21,339 bases of DNA, taken from contig CAXNAA020000433.1 in the NCBI GenBank assembly GCA_964200075.2, forward strand, positions 1-21,339, given 5' to 3'. The notes under the pieces are model-generated. The model did not search any database. It was not told the DNA's origin and saw only the letters and a list, made by a program, of their open reading frames with translations. Made by a program: the position numbers and the translations under genes. Numbering within the stretch: the first letter of the stretch is position 1; every line of letters starts with the position of its first letter. Origin of the DNA: Sphacelaria rigidula (Eukaryota; Phaeophyceae; Sphacelariales). This document shows, one piece after another, positions 17,036-21,339 of the stretch.

Positions 17036-17791
17036 ATGAAAAACGGACCACAAACCATTCCGGCACCTGTGTGTTTCAAAGGTTCGCGTGCTCATGATGG
17101 ATCATGGGTTATCTTGTGGTCAGGAACATACCATACAAGAGTACTACGAGCGTACTGTTGTTGCAGTTATAGCCCTCGATCGCGATCGGACGGCCTGGAT
17201 TATACATGCTTGATTGATCCTTGGAGCCCCCGGGAATCACTACATGATGTCCTGGATGGCATCGTTCGAGTCAAGACGATGGAGTTCCAATTGATGGTCA
17301 CACCTCGGCCTTCATCGTGTGAAAATGCGTATCTTTACCATTTTGTACACACTCAACTATCATTACAGTATATTTATTCATTATTGACGCTGTTGTCCTG
17401 GCGTAATCACTTTCCTCCTGCCTTGGTCCCAAGACACCGTGTGTGTTGCATGCGTGTCTATGTCTACTGTTATCTTTACCATTTTGTATACACTCAACTA
17501 TCATTACAGTATATTTATTCATTATTGACACTGTTGTCCTGGCGTAATCACTTTCCTCCTGCCTTGGTCCCGAGACACCGTGTGTGTGTTGCATGCGTGT
17601 CTATGTCTACTGTTTGTATCCAGGCGGTTGATCATCGTACATGGGGTGTTTCGTACGCATGCCAACAGTCTGTCTATGAAACAGGTCTTCCTGTTTGTAG
17701 CAGCTGCTGTGCAGACGCGTCCTCCTTCCATCTGCATACACGCGTTTCACGACTCATAAAACAAACAGTAAAAAATCCATTGGCACATTGA
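17036..17791 (+). CDS. Longest ATG ORF (251 residues), unknown, with internal duplication
   Basis: It opens MKNGPQTIPAPVCFKGSRAH and contains LDYTCLIDPWSPRESLHDVL. Residues ~98-145 and ~146-190 are a near-identical repeat (YLYHFVHTQLSLQYIYSLLT, then WRNHFPPALVPRHRVC) created by the 141-bp tandem duplication. The last third is cysteine/serine-rich. The minus strand is open across the duplication too (98 residues). No domain or family is recognisable. Part of the length is owed to the duplication, so evidence for a real gene is modest. Confidence 0.22.
   Translation: MKNGPQTIPAPVCFKGSRAHDGSWVILWSGTYHTRVLRAYCCCSYSPRSRSDGLDYTCLIDPWSPRESLHDVLDGIVRVKTMEFQLMVTPRPSSCENAYLYHFVHTQLSLQYIYSLLTLLSWRNHFPPALVPRHRVCCMRVYVYCYLYHFVYTQLSLQYIYSLLTLLSWRNHFPPALVPRHRVCVACVSMSTVCIQAVDHRTWGVSYACQQSVYETGLPVCSSCCADASSFHLHTRVSRLIKQTVKNPLAH
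17330..17613 (+). repeat. 141-bp tandem duplication
   Basis: Unit 1 is 17330-17470 (141 bp) and unit 2 is 17471-17613 (143 bp). They differ by three transitions and one extra GT, about 98% identical, so the event is recent. The first unit length is a multiple of three and keeps the surrounding frame. Confidence 0.9.
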
Positions 17792-17826
17792 ACTTTGCCA
17801 GGAACAAAACTCTGCAAACCTTCACT

Positions 17827-18015
17827 CTACTGACGGAAGCACTTTTCAAACACTTCAAGAACGCAGAGGTCGTGTTGGGCGTCAGGGCGTACGGAGCTTG
17901 AGCTCCGACAAGCAGAAGCAGCCAACACCTTTTTCTCGGTAGCAATATCACCCTGTTCGGAAGCGTATGATTTTGCACTACGCTGTGCCATCCTATCCTG
18001 TAGGCGGGAGGTCAT
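17827..18015 (-). CDS. Unassigned 62-residue ORF
   Basis: A true ATG on the minus strand opens MTSRLQDRMAQRSAKSYASE, continues with a polar, lysine/alanine-rich helix-like middle and ends EVFEKCFRQ. It contains the 14-bp palindrome GGAGCTTGAGCTCC at about 17896. Another 74-residue frame overlaps on the same strand. No family recognised. Confidence 0.18.
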   Translation of the reverse strand: MTSRLQDRMAQRSAKSYASEQGDIATEKKVLAASACRSSSSVRPDAQHDLCVLEVFEKCFRQ

Positions 18016-18628
18016 TCGGCCATATGGAAATACTTGTAATTATCACCCAACACCAACGATCGAGCATCTGCCCTGTCTCTGATCTAGACTTTCATTCACA
18101 AGCGTCTCTCAGGACCCACTTACCCAACCTCTGTGTGGCTTGAGCTTTGACGAACGAGCTGCCCGGACTGGACTCACACAGAAATGTTAGTTTCGGGTGC
18201 GTTCGAGCCAAATGAAAAGCAACTCATCCGGTACCCCCAGCTCGGTGTGATTGAAGAAAACGCTGTGCACTACCATCACCACGCCGACCGTTGTTCCACC
18301 GTTCCGGGTGCGTACCGACTTTTTCGAGCTGCCCGCCCCCATGCACTATGGTTGGGTTGACCGATGCGGGGCAAGTACAGCACAACAGTATGGTACAGTA
18401 GTCGTCGATTCATAGTTGCCCGTGTAACTGACCGGGCACCCTGCAAGGTGCATCTGCTCCCGGTCAATTGCTACCGATCTTCAAAAATTGTTGACGCTAC
18501 AGGAGGGCTGTAGCCAAACCCCGATACATCACAGGCTGGTTCAAACCTTTCCACCTGAGTTCAGTCGCCCTCGCTTGTGTCGGAGTGCCCCCGATGGCAG
18601 GTGCCGTAAATGTTATCATTTCCCCGAC
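18016..18628. other. No recognised gene; one compound palindrome
   Basis: At 18429-18466 outer arms TGACCGGG/CCCGGTCA enclose inner arms GCACC/GGTGC. On the minus strand CTAACATTTCTGTGTGAG then TCCAG (about 18185-18165) and GGTTGGGTAAGTGG (about 18135) look like acceptor and donor of a 40-nt-scale exon, but no coding continuity supports it. Confidence 0.3.
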
Positions 18629-18629
18629 T

Positions 18630-19268
18630 CTACCGCATTCGGCGTACCGAAGCTTCCGACCCAAACAGTTGTAATGTCTGGTAGGCTTCGGAAAGCTCAT
18701 GTTCATCCTCCCAGCCCCGCAATGGCCAAGATCTGGTCACATTCTGCCAGTGACAACTAGTCTTGAGTTGCAGCCCATGTAGCACGATATTACGTATTAC
18801 AACATTCTGGGGATGTACTGCATAACGACCGTGGTCAATAGACCCTCGGATATCGTGCGTTTGTACCCTCCTGGCGCGTGTATATGCGATGTGTAGACAA
18901 CAGTATCTGTTCTCCGGTTGGAGTATACAACCCACCCTCGGGTTATTGCCAGTTCGCGGGTTTATAAAATTGGTCACTTCCGGCCGTTGTACTGCACCTA
19001 CGGAGTGGTGGTCGGTGTGGTACATAGTAGTTGGTTGTAGTGTGAGTAGGGACGCATCAAGGCTCGGGTACTGGTAGCATCCGTTGGTCAGCATATACAC
19101 CACACGTACGGTAGTCTTTGGAGTGGTTCTAATGATTCCACATCCGGACTGCTCGGTGTAGGCCTCCACACGAGCACTCTCTTGTTGTCGATCTGTACTG
19201 TCTGGTATTGCGGTACAGTCTGAAGGGGAACAGTCCCTCGTGGTGACGTTGCTCCGCAGGCAACCCAA
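18630..19268 (-). CDS. Unassigned long open frame (212 codons)
   Basis: The frame opens at TTG with no ATG until about 60 codons in (YMLTNGCYQYPSLDASLL). It is rich in T, R and H and ends SEASVRRMR. By a simple estimate an open run this long is somewhat unlikely by chance in 21 kb but not impossible. It overlaps the next ORF in another phase at 19129-19268. No motif recognised. Confidence 0.17.
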   Translation of the reverse strand: MGCLRSNVTTRDCSPSDCTAIPDSTDRQQESARVEAYTEQSGCGIIRTTPKTTVRVVYMLTNGCYQYPSLDASLLTLQPTTMYHTDHHSVGAVQRPEVTNFINPRTGNNPRVGCILQPENRYCCLHIAYTRARRVQTHDIRGSIDHGRYAVHPQNVVIRNIVLHGLQLKTSCHWQNVTRSWPLRGWEDEHELSEAYQTLQLFGSEASVRRMR

Positions 19269-19347
19269 CTAGCTCACAAAAGTTGTTGTCACTCACGAGC
19301 GCATATTCGCGTGTTACGTCTGATGGTTCGCACCCTAGCTTACTCAT
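19129..19347 (-). CDS. Unassigned 72-residue ORF or exon
   Basis: A true ATG follows CATCAGTTTAG and opens MSKLGCEPSDVTREYALVSD, then NNFCELVGLPAEQRHHEGLF. Composition looks gene-like. C|GTGAGT after YAL would be a usable donor, giving an alternative short exon. Frame overlap with 18630-19268 leaves the choice open. No family recognised. Confidence 0.2.
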   Translation of the reverse strand: MSKLGCEPSDVTREYALVSDNNFCELVGLPAEQRHHEGLFPFRLYRNTRQYRSTTRECSCGGLHRAVRMWNH

Positions 19348-19349
19348 CT

Positions 19350-19820
19350 AAACTGATGTAAAAGTGCGGCCCCATGGCAGACCCGGTTACACGCGAGTAT
19401 TGCTCATGGAATGTGTGTCAACGTTACCCCTCTGCTGTGATGTTTAACATAGCCAGCTGGACATACCCTCTTGTATCATGAAGTTGGTTCCGATAGCAAT
19501 AAGCGCAAGCAGGGGTACATAAAAAGGGAGCAGTTTCGAAGTCAAAAGTATTTAACGCGTTACCCATATGTCAGCCCGTCCCAAGTAGTGTGAGGACATG
19601 ACCACACACCGTGGGAATTGGAAATCGCACGCGTGAGGAGACCCCGAGTGTATCGTGAGTATGTGTCATCCCTTTTATTCCGGACGCCAGTGTGTACACC
19701 TTTCTTCACACGATGATGGTAGATTTCACCGCATGTGATCAAGAAAATATGTCATCGTCCTTCTCTCACCCAAATACCACTGCTCGCAGGTCCCGAGGAT
19801 GATCATCTCCTATGAACCGG
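19350..19820. other. No recognised gene
   Basis: I see no repeat, RNA gene or coding signature. The only open frame of note is 60 residues on the minus strand at 19560-19742. Confidence 0.3.
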
Positions 19821-19824
19821 TTGC

Positions 19825-20133
19825 ATGGGGTGCAACCGTGTCTCTGTACTCGTGGCATTATCGCGTAGGGGCTGCTACGCCATTAATGGTTCGTGTTGGA
19901 ACTGTTCCTCTTTCACTCTGTTGCATCACATTTGCATTTCCTGTGGTGAACCTCTCGTTGGTTTTTACCCGAATTGTACATATGCACCACCGATCTTGCG
20001 TGCCCCATTCCCGTATTTGTGTTGGGCATCGCCCATCACTTGCTCATCTCTGCAGACGCGTGAGCATGGCGATGTCGTTATCAGCGCATCCAAAGTGTGC
20101 CCTGCGTTACCCTCGTGCAAACACCCTGTGTAA
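19825..20133 (+). CDS. Cysteine-rich 102-residue ORF, zinc-ribbon-like spacing
   Basis: From a true ATG the frame contains SCWNCSSFTLLHHICISCGE, i.e. C24-x2-C27-x9-C37-x2-C40 with two histidines between, the spacing of a small zinc ribbon, and eleven cysteines overall. A 135-residue frame (19799-20206) is open in another phase. CATCTCTGCAG at about 20044 would be an acceptor. No named family fits; a chance cysteine pattern is quite possible. Confidence 0.18.
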   Translation: MGCNRVSVLVALSRRGCYAINGSCWNCSSFTLLHHICISCGEPLVGFYPNCTYAPPILRAPFPYLCWASPITCSSLQTREHGDVVISASKVCPALPSCKHPV

Positions 20134-20870
20134 AATTTGTCCATGTCTTGTGCGAGTCTTCCCTCCAGAGTCATCAATCAAACCGCGAGACACTCCCTCA
20201 AGGTGACTGGCAATCCTGCTCAGTTCTGTTTCTGTACTCTCGGGGATTGAAATTGGTGCTCACCGTGGAAAGCCTCATCAGAGCGACTAAACAAGCATGA
20301 ACAAGTTGATCTCCGATGTCTCATGTCTGGGTTCTGGTCGCTTCATTCAAGTGAAGATGGGATTTGATCAACAGATGAAGCCACCCCGACAGTCAAACTG
20401 TTATTTCATCTTTGGAGCGCACGCAGCGTCTTGTTTTGAGCATCTTACCCTCAACAGCCCCGCTGGAGGATGTCCGTGGTGCAGGCGATGGGGATGGCCA
20501 CCAGGCTGCTTTGACGCTGCAAAGATTTCGCGTATTTCTCATATTTACAAGAAGGATTGCAGGGCCGGGCCGTAAGATATTTCCTCGCCTGAATGCTCAA
20601 AAAGCGAACGTCAGACAACTCCGCTCCTTCCCCAACTTTCAATACCGCCAGTCACCGTTCGGGCAACAGAGATATTTGTGGGGAATATCTCACCGCGGCG
20701 ATTCCATGCGTTGTGTATGTGTTGACTTGTGGTGCCCGTCTCGCTAAAGCGGCTATGGGCTGTGGGGGGAAATGCATACCGCAGACAGATCTAAACAGCA
20801 CCGCACCATACCCGCACGCGCCGCCTAGGGCACGTGCACCCTTACCGTATACACTGCTCCGTTCAGCTGA
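20134..20870. other. Overlapping open frames, none assignable
   Basis: ORF 20297-20575 has a true ATG (MNKLISDVSCLGSGRFIQVK) and is followed, in another phase from about 20412, by a frame with LQRFRVFLIFTRRIAGPGRK. A single frameshift would join them; I cannot tell a broken gene from chance. No motif recognised. Confidence 0.2.
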
Positions 20871-21095
20871 TTCACAGACGCTGTTTTTGTTGACCACGTG
20901 CTAGTACTACTCTCTGTTGAGGTCATCACGAACACATTTTTATGGTGTCGCGCACTGCTAAACTGTCCTGAGGCGGTAGTTCCGCTGACCGTGGTTCATG
21001 CACGAATGACGCGGGGCATGTGCGTGGCAAACGGTTTCAACGTGGGAGTTGTCTCGTCGGCCGAAACAGCTTTATCGAACCCCTGGCGAAACTAA
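20871..21095 (+). CDS. Candidate terminal exon, 74 residues, unknown
   Basis: The frame is open from a TGA at 20868, just before CTGATTCACAG (possible acceptor at 20876-20877), to TAA at 21093. It reads VDHVLVLLSVEVITNTFLWC, then VVHARMTRGMCVANGFNVGV, with a mildly hydrophobic start and an even composition. There is no ATG near its start. No family recognised. Confidence 0.17.
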   Translation, partial: FTDAVFVDHVLVLLSVEVITNTFLWCRALLNCPEAVVPLTVVHARMTRGMCVANGFNVGVVSSAETALSNPWRN

Positions 21096-21339
21096 TATTA
21101 GTTATGAAAAGATGGCCTACTGGCGACTGAGGCCGCTTCTTATAACAGACAAAAATAAAAACCCGGAAAAATGTATTTCTGGAGCTTTCACGTCGTTTTA
21201 CGCCCCCAAAGCGAGCTAGGCGAAATTTGACACCTTGGAACGACTTACTCTACTAGTTGAGGCTGTTCCAGGACATCTTCCCGTTTTCCGGTGGTCACAG
21301 GTTTCATTTTGGCCCAAGAAGAATTTTTGTGCAGGAACG
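21096..21339. other. No recognised feature to window end
   Basis: CCGGTGGTCACAGGTTTC at about 21289 resembles the LINE-tail word CGGTGGTCACAGGCTA of copy B, over about 13 bases only. Nothing else noted. Confidence 0.3.

Noticed and set aside
1-21339. Bacterial or phage gene cluster
   Set aside because: No runs of ATG/GTG frames with ribosome-binding sites, no co-directional packing, and retroelement and pol III relics are present.

Overview
The window looks like eukaryotic nuclear DNA, most likely from a protist or alga with a large, repeat-rich genome. There are no dense bacterial-style operons, and most long open frames are open on both strands or lack an ATG. Splice-like junctions (AG|GTATGT, pyrimidine-rich tracts ending in CAG) recur. 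The recognisable content is mobile and repetitive: tRNA-derived heads, minisatellites, hairpins, a foldback DNA transposon and a decayed non-LTR retrotransposon. I cannot name a genus from this sequence, and no confidently functional host gene is visible.

Layout. 1-2700: a tRNA-like sequence cut by the window edge, inverted ATCCGT-type motifs, an ACGT-rich degenerate repeat, a second tRNA-like B box and a 12-bp-arm palindrome. 2700-3150: a ~43-bp minisatellite. 3190-5640: copy 1 of a ~0.9-kb dispersed repeat, interrupted by a short TIR element (3382-3517) and by a 1,351-bp foldback element (4154-5504) with hAT-like ends and an 8-bp target duplication. 5800-6460: a possible small spliced membrane-protein gene on the minus strand, opposed by a short plus ORF. 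6560-9260: no recognised gene, some small tandem duplications. 9262-9790: a second, unrelated minisatellite. 9850-10770: copy 2 of the dispersed repeat, without either insertion. 10770-12200: nothing recognised. 12214-12590: a possible terminal exon. 12697-12824: a long hairpin.

12886-14496: the 3' end of a LINE-like reverse transcriptase with two nonsense codons, its untranslated tail, a second 3' end of the same family inverted about 0.3 kb away, and a third minimal 3' stub; copies B and C end in (CAA)n and copy A in a degenerate CAA-like run. 15300-15461: two adjacent hairpins. 15922-21339: several unassigned open frames, one with a 141-bp in-frame tandem duplication and one with zinc-ribbon-like cysteine spacing.

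The two dispersed-repeat copies allow a history to be read. Because copy 2 keeps the uninterrupted form, it gives the empty target site for the foldback element and shows that this element entered copy 1 after the repeat had multiplied. The most interesting points are this foldback element built almost entirely from satellite units, the pairing of each dispersed-repeat copy with its own private minisatellite, and the LINE tail cluster. Functional claims for the single-copy ORFs are weak and are marked so.
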